NCBI GenBank assembly: GCA_017397125.1
Contig: JAFQKB010000072.1
Span: 1 to 38,540, forward strand
Direction: 5' to 3'
DNA length: 38,540 bases
Origin: Clostridia bacterium
Lineage (GTDB): Bacteria; Bacillota; Clostridia; Oscillospirales; Acutalibacteraceae
A program made the position numbers and the translations under genes. Position 1 is the stretch's first letter, and each line of letters begins with the position of its first letter. Under the pieces are notes generated by a model. The model did no database searches. It worked only from the letters and a program-made list of their open reading frames with translations, and was not told the origin of the DNA. Below are positions 24,040 through 34,887 of the stretch, piece by piece.

Positions 24040-25308
24040 TCAATCTGGTATTGTCTGTCGACGGATGGCCGCCCCCACGGCGGCCAGGCATCCGGTCAAA
24101 TCTTCATAGCCCCGGTCCAGGTGTCCCAGCTCGGTCACACGGCTCTCGCCGCCGGCGGCCAGAGCGGCCACCACCAGGGCGGCGCCGCCCCGCAGGTCGG
24201 TGCAGGCCACGGTGGCGCCCTGGAGGGCGTCCACGCCCTCCACCACTGCCACCCGGCCGTCCACCTGGATACGGGCACCCATACGGGTCAGTTCGTCCAC
24301 ATACTTATAGCGATTCTCAAAGATATTCTCCACAAACACGCTGGTGCCCCGCCCCACGCAGGCCGCCGCCAACAGAGGCGCCGCCCCGTCGGTGGGAAAG
24401 CCCGGATAGGGCATGGTGCGCACCGTCCCCACCCGGCTCAGGCGGGCAGGTGCCCGGATGTGCAGCCGCTCCGGTGCGCCGGTATAGAGGCGGCACCCCG
24501 CCTGCTCCAGCGCCGGGAATACCGGGGACACCGGCAAAGCCGGGCATCCGGTAAGGGTCAGTGTGCCGCCGGTGACCGCTGCCGCCGCCAGATAGGTGGC
24601 GGCCTCGATGCGGTCCGCCATCACCCGATGGCGCGCCCCCTGCAAGCGGGGCACCCCCTCAATGACCAGCGTGCCGCTGTCCCCGCCGGTGATGCGGGCG
24701 CCGCAGGCGTTGAGAAAATCACACAGATCACCGATCTCCGGCTCCCGAGCCGCGTGACGCAGCACGGTGGTGCCCTCCGCCGTACAGGCCGCCAACAGCA
24801 CGTTTTCGGTGGCGCCCACGCTGGGAAAGGACAAAGCGATCTCTGCCCCGCGCAGCCGCCGGGCCACCCGGCAGCGGATGTAGCCGTGGCACTCCTCCAC
24901 CGTCACCCCCAGCCGCCGCAGGGCGGCCAGATGCAGGTCGATGGGCCGCGGCCCCAGCTCACAGCCACCGGGATAGGTGAGCACCGCCTCGCCGCACCGG
25001 GCGACGATGGCGCCCAAAAACACGATGGAGGACCGCATCTCCCGCATCAGCGTATCCGGGATAGCGGACCCGCACAGGGCGGTGGAATCCACCGTTACCG
25101 TATCCTCCTGCTGCTCCACCCGGCAGCCCAGATGCCGCAGGATGGCGATGGACGCTTTCACGTCCGACAGCCGGGGACAGTTATGTATTTCGCTGACGCC
25201 CTGCACCAGCAGGGTGGCCGCCAGCAGCGGCAGGGCGCTGTTCTTCGCCCCATGGATGGGTATTTCCCCCTCCAGTCGGTTGCCGCCGCGGATCATCAAT
25301 GTATCCAT
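24040..25308 (-). CDS. murA: UDP-GlcNAc 1-carboxyvinyltransferase MurA
   Basis: The protein has 422 residues, as usual for MurA, which adds enolpyruvate to UDP-GlcNAc in the first step of peptidoglycan precursor synthesis. The fosfomycin-binding catalytic Cys is present in GGCELGPRPID, which contains the family's GxCxxGxRPxD-type motif, and the N-terminus (RGGNRLEGEIPIHGAKNSALP) is standard. GAGGAGG precedes the ATG at 25308. It sits between murG and ftsQ, where many bacteria carry murC or murB. Confidence 0.95.
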   Translation of the reverse strand: MDTLMIRGGNRLEGEIPIHGAKNSALPLLAATLLVQGVSEIHNCPRLSDVKASIAILRHLGCRVEQQEDTVTVDSTALCGSAIPDTLMREMRSSIVFLGAIVARCGEAVLTYPGGCELGPRPIDLHLAALRRLGVTVEECHGYIRCRVARRLRGAEIALSFPSVGATENVLLAACTAEGTTVLRHAAREPEIGDLCDFLNACGARITGGDSGTLVIEGVPRLQGARHRVMADRIEAATYLAAAAVTGGTLTLTGCPALPVSPVFPALEQAGCRLYTGAPERLHIRAPARLSRVGTVRTMPYPGFPTDGAAPLLAAACVGRGTSVFVENIFENRYKYVDELTRMGARIQVDGRVAVVEGVDALQGATVACTDLRGGAALVVAALAAGGESRVTELGHLDRGYEDLTGCLAAVGAAIRRQTIPD

Positions 25309-25366
25309 ACCGACGCCTCCTCTCACACACCCAAGGTATGCAGAGAGGGACTGTCCGGTCCGTAAA

Positions 25367-26488
25367 TCAGTTGTTTTTCAGTAGCTTCTGCAGCTCGGCC
25401 AGAATGCGGGCGTCCGCGTCCAATATGGCCGCGCTGCGCACGTTGCGCTCCATCTCCTGCAGACGGGCCGGGTCGGCGGTGGCGGTGCCAATGGCCTTCC
25501 ACAGCCGGTCGGCGGTCAGGTCCTTTTCTTCAATGCACAGAGCCGCACCCCGGTTGACCAGCACCATGGCGTTGTGGTACTGGTGGTTCTCCGCCACGTA
25601 GGGGGAGGGAATGAGGATAGAGGGCTTGCCGGCGGCGGGCAGCTCGCTGAGGGTCATGGCGCCGCACCGGCAGATGACCAGGTCAGCCGCCGCCATACAG
25701 CGGGGCATATCGTCGATGTACTCCCGCACGGTGACGCCGTCACCGGACAGGGGCACCTGCAGCTGCTCCAGCTTTGCCTTCATAGCGGCATAGCCGGCCT
25801 TGCCGGCGCCGTGGATGTGCTGCAGCTTTCCTTCCTCACGGCTGCGGCGCAGCACCTCGGCCATGGCCTCGTTGATCTTCGCCGCACCCAGGCTGCCGCC
25901 GAAGGACAGCACCAGCGGACGGGCGTCCAGGCCCAGCTCGGCCCGGGCGGCCGCCTTATCCAGGGTGAGAAAATCCGGGCGGATAGGGTTGCCGGTGACC
26001 ACAGCCCTGGTGCCCTCCGGCAGATGCCGCCGGGCATCCTCGCTGCACAGCAGCACGGTGGCGCCCTCCTTGGCCAGCATCTTCACCGTCACACCGGGAA
26101 AGGCGTTGGACTCGTGCACCGCTGTGGGCACACCGGCCCGGATGGCCTCCCGCAGCACCGGGCCGCACACGTAGCCGCCGGTGCCCACCGCCAGGTCGGG
26201 CTTAAACTCTTTGACAATGCGGGCGGATACGGCACTGGCGGTGACCACGTCCACCGCCGCCAGTATGTTGCGCCCGATGTTTTTAAGACTCAGCCGCCGC
26301 TGAAACCCCCGGACGCTGATGGTGCGGATGGGATAGCCTGCCGCCGGCACCAGCTGGGTCTCCATACGGCCCTTGGCACCCACAAACAGAAACTCTGCAT
26401 CCGGATATTCTTTTTTCAGCAGCTCGGCGATGGCCAGAGCCGGATTGATGTGGCCGGCGGTACCGCCGCCTGTCATCAGAATACGCAT
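25367..26488 (-). CDS. murG: MurG, lipid II synthase
   Basis: The protein has 373 residues. The N-terminal glycine-rich loop GGGTAGHINPALA and the C-terminal donor-binding part with CRCGAMTLSELPAAGKPSILIP are hallmarks of MurG, the enzyme that transfers GlcNAc from UDP-GlcNAc to lipid I at the inner membrane face. GAGGAGAG precedes the ATG. The gene follows ftsW by 16 bases and clearly belongs to the same transcript. Confidence 0.96.
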   Translation of the reverse strand: MRILMTGGGTAGHINPALAIAELLKKEYPDAEFLFVGAKGRMETQLVPAAGYPIRTISVRGFQRRLSLKNIGRNILAAVDVVTASAVSARIVKEFKPDLAVGTGGYVCGPVLREAIRAGVPTAVHESNAFPGVTVKMLAKEGATVLLCSEDARRHLPEGTRAVVTGNPIRPDFLTLDKAAARAELGLDARPLVLSFGGSLGAAKINEAMAEVLRRSREEGKLQHIHGAGKAGYAAMKAKLEQLQVPLSGDGVTVREYIDDMPRCMAAADLVICRCGAMTLSELPAAGKPSILIPSPYVAENHQYHNAMVLVNRGAALCIEEKDLTADRLWKAIGTATADPARLQEMERNVRSAAILDADARILAELQKLLKNN

Positions 26489-26504
26489 GAGAGATCTCTC
26501 CTCT

Positions 26505-27722
26505 CTATATCTTTTCCATACGGGACTGGCGGGATATGGACAACACCACGCCCATCTGCAGCATCAGCATCAGGATGGAGGTGCCGCCGTAGCTGAAGAA
26601 GGGCAGGCTGATACCGGTATTGGGCAGCAGATTGGTGACCACCGCCACGTTGATGGCCACCTGCAGACCGATCTGCAGGGTCAGGCCCAGGGCCAGCATA
26701 CAGCCGAATTTGTCCGGGGCCTTCAGGGCGATGGTGAGGCCGCGCCACACCAGCAGCGCAAACAGAACCAGCACGATGACGGCGCCCACCAGACCCATCT
26801 CCTCACAGAAGATGGCGAAAATGAAATCGTTCTGAGGCTCCGGCAGGAACAGGTGCTTCTGCCGGGAGCCGCCGGGGCCCTGTCCCAGCACACCGCCGGA
26901 GCCGATGGCGTAGAGGGACTGCACCGTCTGCCAGGCGTGGTCGCGGCCGGACACGCCGTCCGCAAAGGTGATCTCGTTGGCAAAGGATTCCAGCGGGTGC
27001 AACCACACGGCGATGCGATCCTGCTCGTAGCCCAGCACCACCACCATCACCAGCACCAGCGCCGCACCGGCGCCCAGCACACCCAGCAGATAGCCGATGC
27101 GCACGCCGCCGATGTACATCATCACAAAGCCCAGCATGGCGATGAGCATGGTGCCGGACAGATGGGGCTCGATGATGACCAGAGCGCAGGTGATACACAG
27201 AATACCAAACAAAGGAAGAAAGCCTGTCAGGAATTTCTTCATCTTTTTATGATTGAGCGAAATGATATGGGCAAACAGCAACACCAGCGCAAACTTAGCC
27301 AGCTCGGATGGCTGGAAGGAGACGCCGGCGATATAGATCCAGCGGTGGATGCCGGTTTTGGACGGCATAAACAGGGCCACGATCAGCAAAACGATACTCA
27401 GACCCCAGATAAGCACCGCAAACCGGTGCAGCTGGTGGTAGTCCACCATGGACACCAGCAGCATACCCACCAGACCGGCGGCGGCAAACAGCAGCTGCTT
27501 GCGGATGTAGAAAAAGCTGTCTCCGTCGTATTCAAAGGCGTACACGTGGCTGGCGGAGTACAGGGTTGCCAGACCGATCACCAGGACGATCATCAGCAAT
27601 ACGAAAAAGTGCATATCGAAGCCGGTGGCGAGATTAAAGAACCGCCGGCGCTTTTTATTGCCGGCCGACTGCCGGCTCCCAGAGCCTCGGCGGGGCATGG
27701 GGATAGGGACTCCTCCTGCCAT
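26505..27722 (-). CDS. ftsW: FtsW/SpoVE SEDS glycosyltransferase
   Basis: The protein has 405 residues of the SEDS family (FtsW/RodA/SpoVE), a polymerase of lipid II working with a class B penicillin-binding protein. Ten hydrophobic segments are visible after a basic N-terminus of about 30 residues. The signature region TNLLPNTGISLPFFSYGGTS near the C-terminus is typical. AAAGGAG precedes the ATG. Placement between mraY and murG, with spoVD upstream, could make it the SpoVE or FtsW member; these cannot be separated by sequence alone. Confidence 0.94.
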   Translation of the reverse strand: MAGGVPIPMPRRGSGSRQSAGNKKRRRFFNLATGFDMHFFVLLMIVLVIGLATLYSASHVYAFEYDGDSFFYIRKQLLFAAAGLVGMLLVSMVDYHQLHRFAVLIWGLSIVLLIVALFMPSKTGIHRWIYIAGVSFQPSELAKFALVLLFAHIISLNHKKMKKFLTGFLPLFGILCITCALVIIEPHLSGTMLIAMLGFVMMYIGGVRIGYLLGVLGAGAALVLVMVVVLGYEQDRIAVWLHPLESFANEITFADGVSGRDHAWQTVQSLYAIGSGGVLGQGPGGSRQKHLFLPEPQNDFIFAIFCEEMGLVGAVIVLVLFALLVWRGLTIALKAPDKFGCMLALGLTLQIGLQVAINVAVVTNLLPNTGISLPFFSYGGTSILMLMLQMGVVLSISRQSRMEKI

Positions 27723-27759
27723 AGGGTACGCTCCTTTCTGTCAAAATCAAGTAGTGGTA

Positions 27760-28773
27760 TCAGGCGAACATCTGCAGCAGAATCGCCGCCACGCAGCCCA
27801 CCAGGGTCACGGCGGAGAAGGTGAGCACGATGCGCCCCTCGCTCCAGCCGCACATCTCAAAATGATGATGGAGGGGGCTCATCTTAAACAGCCGCTTGCC
27901 GTGGGTAATCTTAAAATAGGATACCTGTAGGATAACCGACAAATTCTCGGCTATGTACAGAATGCCGATGGGCACCAGCAGGAAGGGCTGCTCGATGCCG
28001 AAGGCCAGGGCGGTCAGGGCGCCGCCGATGAACAGCGAGCCGGTATCCCCCATAAACACCTGGGCCGGGTGCAGATTCCACAGCAGAAAGCCCGCCAGAC
28101 CGCCGGCCAGAGCCGAGGCCAGCACACCCTGGGACAGATGGCCGGTCAGGCCGCCCAGCAGCATCAGCGCCAGGGCTGCCACAAAGGCGGTGGTGCCGCA
28201 CAGACCGTCCACGCCGTCGGTGAGGTTGGTGGCGTTGGTCATCGCCACGATGACGAACACCGTAAAGGGGACGTACCAGACCCCCCAGTTCACCTCTCCG
28301 AAGAAGGGGATGGTAAAGTGGCCGCCGCCAAAGGCGTACATAAGCACCGCATAGCCGGTGGCCAGCAAAAGCTGCAGCAGCAGCTTCTGCAGGGCGGTCA
28401 GGCCCAGATTGCGCTTTTTGACCACCTTGATGTAGTCGTCGGCAAAGCCGATGAGGCCGCAGCCCAGCGCCAGGCCGATGCCGCCCCAAAAGCGGGCGTT
28501 CTCATAGGCGGTTTCAAACAAATGATTAGCCTTCAGAAGATAGGTCAGCGCCACCGCCACCAGAGCCGCCGCCGTAAAGCCGGTGATGAACAGAATGCCG
28601 CCCATGGTGGGGGTACCCTGCTTCTTCTGGTGCCAGGAGGGACCGTCCTCCAGGATGGTCTGACCGAATTTCAGCTTGTGCAGCCAGGGGATGACCACCC
28701 GGCCCAGCAGCGCTGACAGTATAAAGGAAACAATGCTGGCCATGGCCAGGATGATGGTGTGTTTGAAATCCAT
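27760..28773 (-). CDS. mraY: Phospho-MurNAc-pentapeptide transferase MraY
   Basis: The protein has 337 residues with about ten membrane segments. It joins UDP-MurNAc-pentapeptide to undecaprenyl phosphate to make lipid I. MraY signatures include the QKKQGTPTMGG loop, the DDY (LIGFADDYIKV) and NLTDGVDGL Asp motifs, and FMGDTGSL, and HHHFE lies near the end. GGGAGG precedes the ATG. It lies 21 bases after murE, in the position where murF usually stands. Confidence 0.96.
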   Translation of the reverse strand: MDFKHTIILAMASIVSFILSALLGRVVIPWLHKLKFGQTILEDGPSWHQKKQGTPTMGGILFITGFTAAALVAVALTYLLKANHLFETAYENARFWGGIGLALGCGLIGFADDYIKVVKKRNLGLTALQKLLLQLLLATGYAVLMYAFGGGHFTIPFFGEVNWGVWYVPFTVFVIVAMTNATNLTDGVDGLCGTTAFVAALALMLLGGLTGHLSQGVLASALAGGLAGFLLWNLHPAQVFMGDTGSLFIGGALTALAFGIEQPFLLVPIGILYIAENLSVILQVSYFKITHGKRLFKMSPLHHHFEMCGWSEGRIVLTFSAVTLVGCVAAILLQMFA

Positions 28774-28794
28774 TGTAGGTTGCCTCCCTTGATT

Positions 28795-30231
28795 TTATCG
28801 GGCCAATGCCTCGGCCACCACTTCCCGCTCATCCAGGTGGATGGTGCCGCTGTTAAGGATCTGATAGGTTTCGTGTCCCTTGCCCGCCAGCAGGATGGTG
28901 TCCCCCGGCCGGGCGTTGGCAATCGCCCAGCGGATGGCCTCCACCCGGTTTTCCATCACCGTATAGGGGGTGGTGCTGTCTGCCAAACCAACCAGGATAT
29001 CCTCGATGATGGCGGCAGGGTCCTCGGTGCGGGGATTGTCCGAGGTGACCACCAGATGGTCGGACCAGGCGGCGGCGGTGGCACCCATTAAGGGGCGCTT
29101 GGTCTTATCCCGGTCGCCGCCGCAGCCGAACAGGGTCACCAGCCGTCCGGTACAGCATTCTTTCAAGGTGCGGCAGATATTGTCCAGGCCGTCTGGGGTG
29201 TGGGCATAATCGATGACCACCGTAAAATCCCGTCCGGTGGGCACCACCTCGGCGCGGCCCTTGACTCCGGCGGCGGCGGAGAGGGTCTCCACCACCCGGT
29301 CAAACTCCATGCCCAGCGCCAGACACACCGTGGCGGCGCACAGACCGTTGTACACCGAGAACTGGCCGGGGATCTGCATATGCACCCGGCCGATGTGGCC
29401 GATGCCCACCAGCTCAAAGTCCACACCGTCTGCCCGATAGCGGATGTTGCGGGCCACGTAATCCGCCTCGTCCTTTTGGGCGGAATAGGTCATGATCCGG
29501 CAGGGCACGTCGGTGCGCATGGGCTCTGCCCAGGCGTCGTCCAGATTGACGATGCCGGTGCGGCAGATGGAGAACAGCTGCTTTTTGGCCAGCATATAGT
29601 TCTCCATGGTGCCGTGGTAGTCCAGATGGTCCTGGGTGAGGTTGGTAAACACACCCAGCTCATAGGTGCAGCCGGCCACCCGGTGCTGGTCCAGGGCGTG
29701 GGAGGACACCTCCATCACGCAATAGTCACAGCCCTCGGCCACCATCACCGCCAGCAGACTCTGGAGGTCATAGGGGTCGGGGGTGGTGTGCTGGGTGGGG
29801 ACCACCCGGTCGCCCACCATATTCTGTATGGTGCCGATGAGCCCCACCTTGTGGCCCTCGTGCTCCAGCATAGACTTGATGAGGGTGGTGGTGGTGGTCT
29901 TTCCGTTGGTGCCGGTGACCCCCACCATCTGGATCTTAGAGGCGGGGCGGCCGAACCAGTTGGCGCAGATCTGCGCCCAGGCCAGGCGGGTATTCTCCGC
30001 CATCAGCTGGGCATCCAGCCCCACGTCCCGCTGCACCACCACCGCGGCGGCGCCGGCCTCCACGGCCCGGGCGGCATAGGTGTGGCCGTCCACAGCGGTG
30101 CCGGCGATGCACACAAACAGGCACCCCGGCTCCACATGGCGGGAGTCACAGGTGATGGAAAGTATCTCTGCCGTATCCCCCACCGCACCGCAGGCGATGC
30201 CGGTATCCAGCAGCAGTTCGCGCAGTTTCAT
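28795..30231 (-). CDS. murE: UDP-MurNAc-tripeptide ligase MurE
   Basis: The protein has 478 residues of the Mur ligase family, with ATP-binding loop GTNGKTTTTTLIKS. The DNPRTEDP motif (residues near 415) is the one found in meso-diaminopimelate-adding MurE; lysine-type enzymes differ here. It adds the third amino acid of the peptide stem. The gene follows spoVD by 20 bases. No murF or murD is present downstream, which is unusual for a dcw cluster. Confidence 0.95.
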   Translation of the reverse strand: MKLRELLLDTGIACGAVGDTAEILSITCDSRHVEPGCLFVCIAGTAVDGHTYAARAVEAGAAAVVVQRDVGLDAQLMAENTRLAWAQICANWFGRPASKIQMVGVTGTNGKTTTTTLIKSMLEHEGHKVGLIGTIQNMVGDRVVPTQHTTPDPYDLQSLLAVMVAEGCDYCVMEVSSHALDQHRVAGCTYELGVFTNLTQDHLDYHGTMENYMLAKKQLFSICRTGIVNLDDAWAEPMRTDVPCRIMTYSAQKDEADYVARNIRYRADGVDFELVGIGHIGRVHMQIPGQFSVYNGLCAATVCLALGMEFDRVVETLSAAAGVKGRAEVVPTGRDFTVVIDYAHTPDGLDNICRTLKECCTGRLVTLFGCGGDRDKTKRPLMGATAAAWSDHLVVTSDNPRTEDPAAIIEDILVGLADSTTPYTVMENRVEAIRWAIANARPGDTILLAGKGHETYQILNSGTIHLDEREVVAEALAR

Positions 30232-30251
30232 AGCTGACCCATCCTCTCTGA

Positions 30252-32573
30252 TCAGTTTTCCTCAATATCATTGTACACAAAATTGACCTTAATAACCGTT
30301 CCCTTGGGCACCTTTTCGCCCTCTTTGATGCTCTGGCTGTTGGACACGGCCGCGGCACTGGAGCCGCCCACCAGGCCCTGGAGCTGTATGTTGAGCCCCA
30401 GTCGGGCTGCCAGAGAATTGACGTCGGTCACCGTCCGGCCGATGAGATTCGGCACCGTCACCAGCTCGCCCTCGGTGTCCTCGGTGTACAGCAGCACCGT
30501 GCCGCCGGCGGGGATGGACTGGCCCGCCTCCGGCACCTGCCGCAGCACGGTATCCCCCTTGCCGATAACGGTGGCCTTCAGACCGGTGTTGACCACTTTA
30601 TTCTGAGCCACGGCGGTGGTCTGCCCCACCACGTTGGGGGTGGTGCGGGACAGGGTGCTCAGCTCCTCGTTGGTGTAGGAGGGCTCGATGCCCAGATGGG
30701 GCAGGATCGCCTCAAAGATCTTTTGCGCCACCGGGGCCGACAGGGTGCCGCCAAAACGGATCTCGGTCTGGGGCTCATCCAGCAGCACCAGCACCGCCAC
30801 CCGGGGATCGTCCGCGGGGGCAAAGCCGCTGAAGGAGGCCACCACCTCGTCCCGGCCGATCAGGTCCCGCTTTTCGGAGGTACCGGTCTTACCGGCGATG
30901 CGATAGCCGGCCACGTAGGCGTTTTTGGAGCCGCCGCCGTTAACGATGTCCCCCAGGATCTTGCAGATGCGGCGGGAGGTCTCGGCGGAGATGATCTGCC
31001 GCTTGACCTCGGTCTGGGTGGCGGACACAATGTTGCCGTCCTCGTCCAGGATGTGGGACACCACGTGGGGGGTCACCAGCTTGCCGCCGTTGGCGATGGC
31101 GCACATGGCGGTGATCATCTGGATGGGGGTGACCTTAAAGGTCTGACCAAAGGCGGCGGTGGCCAGAGAGCTTTCGTACTCGGCCAGGGCCTGTGCGCCG
31201 TGGTACAGGCCGGCGTTGGACATCTCGCCGGTCATATCGACGCCGGTCTTTTCGGTAAAGCCGAAGCCGTTGAAATACTTAAAGAAGGTGCTGGCGCCCA
31301 GCTTGAGGCCCAGCTGGATGAAATAAGGGTTGCAGGAGTTGGACACCGCCTCCGGCAGAGTCAGGCTGCCGTGGCTGCCCCGGATGTGGCAGTCGATGTC
31401 CCAGCCACCCACCTTGTAGGAGCCGGTGCAGGTGAAGCGGGTGCCCTCCGAGGCCAGGTTTTCCTCCAGGCCCATGGCGGTGGTGAATACCTTGAATACC
31501 GAGCCGGGCTCGTAGGTTTCGGTGATGGCCTTGTTGTTCCACTGCTTTTGACGGGCGGCGGAGAGGGCCTGGCTCTTTTCGTCCCCCGAAAGGGTGGCCA
31601 GCATCTCCAGCACCGTGGGGTCGGTGACCGTAAAGGGGTCGTTGGGGTTATAGTCCCCCTTGGTGGACATGGCCAGTATGGCGCCGGTGTGGACGTCCAT
31701 TACGATGGCCACGCCCCGGTTGGTGGCGCCGGTGGCCTCTACCGCCTCGCCCAGATACTTCTCGGTGTACATCTGCACCGTGGGGTCGATGGTGATGACC
31801 AGGCCGTTGCCGTCCTTGGCATCCACCACCTTGGTGTACTCCATGGTGGTGGGCATCTGGTCGCCGATGCCGTTCTGGGCGGTGACGATGCGGCCGGGCA
31901 CACCGGCCAGCACCGACTCGTATTTGGCCTCCAGGCCCTCCAGACCGTTGCTGTCCGTGCCGGTGAAGCCCAACACGGTAGAGGCCAGTGAGCCCTGGGG
32001 ATAATACCGCTTGTAGTCGGTGATGATGTAAAAGGCATAGGACAGACCGTTGCGCTCCACCCAATCGGTGAAGGCGGTCTTGTCCTTATATTCCACTTTG
32101 GATTTGATGACCTCGTACTGGGAGCCGGTCTTGAGGGTCTGGGCATACAGCTTGTCGTACTCCAGACCGAACATGGCCGACAGATCCTCGGCAATGCGCT
32201 TGCGGATCAGCTCCTTGCCCTGGTCGTCGGTCAGGTCCTGATCCTTGTCCACGCCCTCCAGGTTTTTCCAGTCGCAGCCGCCGATATTCTTGGGGGACAT
32301 GATGATCTTCCACACGTCCGCCGACTCCGCCAGAGGGGTCATATCTGAGGCATAGATGGGGCCGCGCTTGGCGGTGACCACCGTATCGCTGAGCTGCTGG
32401 GACACCGCCCGCTTCTGCCAGTCCTCCGCCTCGATGATCTGCAGATAGCCCAGACGCAGTATATTGGCCAGGAAGAAAACGCCCACGACCAGCAGCACCG
32501 CCACCCGGGCACGAAAACGCATCTGTCGGGTCGGAGTGCGGGTGGTGGCGGTTGACTTTTGCTCCTTTTGCAT
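30252..32573 (-). CDS. spoVD: Class B penicillin-binding protein, SpoVD/PBP2B type
   Basis: The protein has 773 residues. A membrane anchor (about 19-37, FRARVAVLLVVGVFFLANILRL) is followed by a PBP dimer domain and the transpeptidase: active-site SVFK (in YEPGSVFKVFTT), SNSCN and AGKTGTSEK. Two PASTA domains end the protein (PNVVGQTTAVAQNKV and VPNLIGRTVTDVNSL). It crosslinks peptidoglycan at the septum, working with FtsW. SpoVD and PBP2B cannot be separated by the sequence; the pairing with one transpeptidase gene in the cluster fits either. The ATG at 32573 follows AAAGG at a fair distance. Confidence 0.9.
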   Translation of the reverse strand: MQKEQKSTATTRTPTRQMRFRARVAVLLVVGVFFLANILRLGYLQIIEAEDWQKRAVSQQLSDTVVTAKRGPIYASDMTPLAESADVWKIIMSPKNIGGCDWKNLEGVDKDQDLTDDQGKELIRKRIAEDLSAMFGLEYDKLYAQTLKTGSQYEVIKSKVEYKDKTAFTDWVERNGLSYAFYIITDYKRYYPQGSLASTVLGFTGTDSNGLEGLEAKYESVLAGVPGRIVTAQNGIGDQMPTTMEYTKVVDAKDGNGLVITIDPTVQMYTEKYLGEAVEATGATNRGVAIVMDVHTGAILAMSTKGDYNPNDPFTVTDPTVLEMLATLSGDEKSQALSAARQKQWNNKAITETYEPGSVFKVFTTAMGLEENLASEGTRFTCTGSYKVGGWDIDCHIRGSHGSLTLPEAVSNSCNPYFIQLGLKLGASTFFKYFNGFGFTEKTGVDMTGEMSNAGLYHGAQALAEYESSLATAAFGQTFKVTPIQMITAMCAIANGGKLVTPHVVSHILDEDGNIVSATQTEVKRQIISAETSRRICKILGDIVNGGGSKNAYVAGYRIAGKTGTSEKRDLIGRDEVVASFSGFAPADDPRVAVLVLLDEPQTEIRFGGTLSAPVAQKIFEAILPHLGIEPSYTNEELSTLSRTTPNVVGQTTAVAQNKVVNTGLKATVIGKGDTVLRQVPEAGQSIPAGGTVLLYTEDTEGELVTVPNLIGRTVTDVNSLAARLGLNIQLQGLVGGSSAAAVSNSQSIKEGEKVPKGTVIKVNFVYNDIEEN

Positions 32574-32679
32574 AGAGGCCATCCTTTCTCTGCCTGCGGC
32601 AGGTGGTAAAAAACGGGGTGATCTGACTCGATTCGGGTCCATTCGCCAGCGGGTGACACGGGGCAATAAAACAACAAAA

Positions 32680-32712
32680 CGAGAGTCAAGATCGTGTCCG
32701 TCTCAACTCTCG
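32680..32712 (-). terminator. Intergenic hairpin between ftsL and spoVD
   Basis: CGAGAGT (32680-32686) pairs with ACTCTCG (32706-32712). On the minus strand the stem is followed by TTTTGTTGTTTTATT. It may attenuate or process the dcw transcript between the two genes; the stem is only seven bp. Confidence 0.5.
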
Positions 32713-32768
32713 ATGTTGCCTGTACCGCTCACTTTATAGGTATGCTGCCAGGCGAACAATATGCCGCC

Positions 32769-33239
32769 TTACGACAAAAAGTCCAGCAGGGCGTCCCACG
32801 CCTTGCGAAACCAGCTGTCGTTCTCGTTGGCGAGGGACACCTGATCCTGTTCTTTGGCTTCGATGTAATAGATCTGGTTGCTGCCGGCGGGCAGCAGACC
32901 GTTCTCCTGAGCGTACTCATTGACCCGCTCGGCGGAGGTGAGGCCCGCCAGCTCGGACTGCAGACGCACCTGCTCGGACTGCAGGGCGCTCAGCTGAGCC
33001 TGGCCGTCGCTGAGGGCCTTGTTCATCTCGGTCAGCCGCACGTTGCAGGTGATGAAATACCCCACCATCGCCATGGCGACCAGTGCCAGCGCCAGGTAAA
33101 CGATCACGTTGAGCACCGACTGGCGCCGGGTGCGGCGGCGGGTGTCTTCCTGCACTTTTTTGGTGTTTTTGAGAGCCACCAGACGGGGCTCCCGGGCTTC
33201 AATGCGTTCCAGGTCATAGGCCTGATTGGTACGTGCCAT
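32769..33239 (-). CDS. ftsL: FtsL-like septum protein
   Basis: The protein has 156 residues. A basic cytoplasmic part of about 40 residues precedes one membrane segment (about 43-65, VLNVIVYLALALVAMAMVGYF) and a coiled coil (LTEMNKALSDGQAQLSALQSE) ending in a small domain with VNEYAQENGLLPAG. Length, topology and position between rsmH and the penicillin-binding protein gene identify FtsL, which forms a complex with FtsQ and DivIC. AAAGGAGG precedes the ATG. Sequence is only weakly conserved in this family. Confidence 0.9.
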   Translation of the reverse strand: MARTNQAYDLERIEAREPRLVALKNTKKVQEDTRRRTRRQSVLNVIVYLALALVAMAMVGYFITCNVRLTEMNKALSDGQAQLSALQSEQVRLQSELAGLTSAERVNEYAQENGLLPAGSNQIYYIEAKEQDQVSLANENDSWFRKAWDALLDFLS

Positions 33240-33277
33240 AGTCGTTTACCTCCTTTCGCTATCATCGGGCTTGTCCG

Positions 33278-34219
<942 letters not shown>

Positions 34220-34244
34220 CGTTTGTGCCACCTCGTTCATAGCC

Positions 34245-34273
34245 GCTGATAAAATCGTGTTGCGATTATCAGC
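34245..34273. repeat. Hairpin between mraZ and rsmH
   Basis: GCTGATAA (34245-34252) and TTATCAGC (34266-34273) form an eight-bp stem with a further CG-rich pairing inside. There is no T run, so it is not a terminator; it may shape the mraZ-rsmH leader RNA. Confidence 0.5.
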
Positions 34274-34402
34274 GAGATAGTTTTTCATCAGCACCAGGCA
34301 GAAAGCGCAGGAAATACTGTATGTATTGCCGAGCATTTGTGCCGGTGATGGTGGAAAATAGCCGTTGAGAATCGTGACTGAGATTGCATCAGTGGCTATC
34401 CA

Positions 34403-34825
34403 TCAGAATCCGTATTTGATGAATTCTTCTTCCAGCTTTTCGTCGGTCATATCCGCCATCTCCTGTTCGTACACGGCGGGGTTCCAGATCTCTGCCCGGC
34501 GGCCGGCGCCGATGATCAGGCAGGGCTTTTCCAGCCCCGCGTGGGCGATGAGATTTTTATTCAGCAGGATACGGCCCTGGGCGTCCGGACTCACGTCCTC
34601 GGCGGACTCGGTCACCTTGCGCAGCAGACGGCGGGTCTCCGCCATCGGCCCCTGGGTAATCTTGTTCAACAGGCTGTCCCACTCCTCCATAGAATAGAGG
34701 CTGACGCAGCGGTCCAGCACGCAGGCGGCGATAAAGGTCTCCCCCAGCTTCTCCCGGAGCTTGGCAGGGACAAAAATGCGGCCCTTGGCATCCATATTGT
34801 GTTCAAAGCGTCCGTACAGCATCAT
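34403..34825 (-). CDS. mraZ: Transcriptional regulator MraZ
   Basis: The protein has 140 residues with two copies of the AbrB-like MraZ fold: N-terminal NMDAKGRIFVPAKLREKLG and C-terminal SPDAQGRILLNKNLIAHAG, both with the DxxGR-type signature. MraZ forms ring oligomers and represses the dcw operon by binding GTGG-type repeats upstream. GGAGG precedes the ATG. It is the first gene of the operon, and its leader contains TGTGG repeats that could be its operator. Confidence 0.95.
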   Translation of the reverse strand: MMLYGRFEHNMDAKGRIFVPAKLREKLGETFIAACVLDRCVSLYSMEEWDSLLNKITQGPMAETRRLLRKVTESAEDVSPDAQGRILLNKNLIAHAGLEKPCLIIGAGRRAEIWNPAVYEQEMADMTDEKLEEEFIKYGF

Positions 34826-34887
34826 ATCCCTGTCACCTCCTTTTGCGTTGTGCCGAAAGGGGTACCACTACCGATCCCCCACCAGGC

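Noticed and set aside
23560..25365. Long rightward frame opposite ftsQ and murA
   Set aside because: Shadow of conserved genes on the other strand, with low-complexity composition and no start signals.
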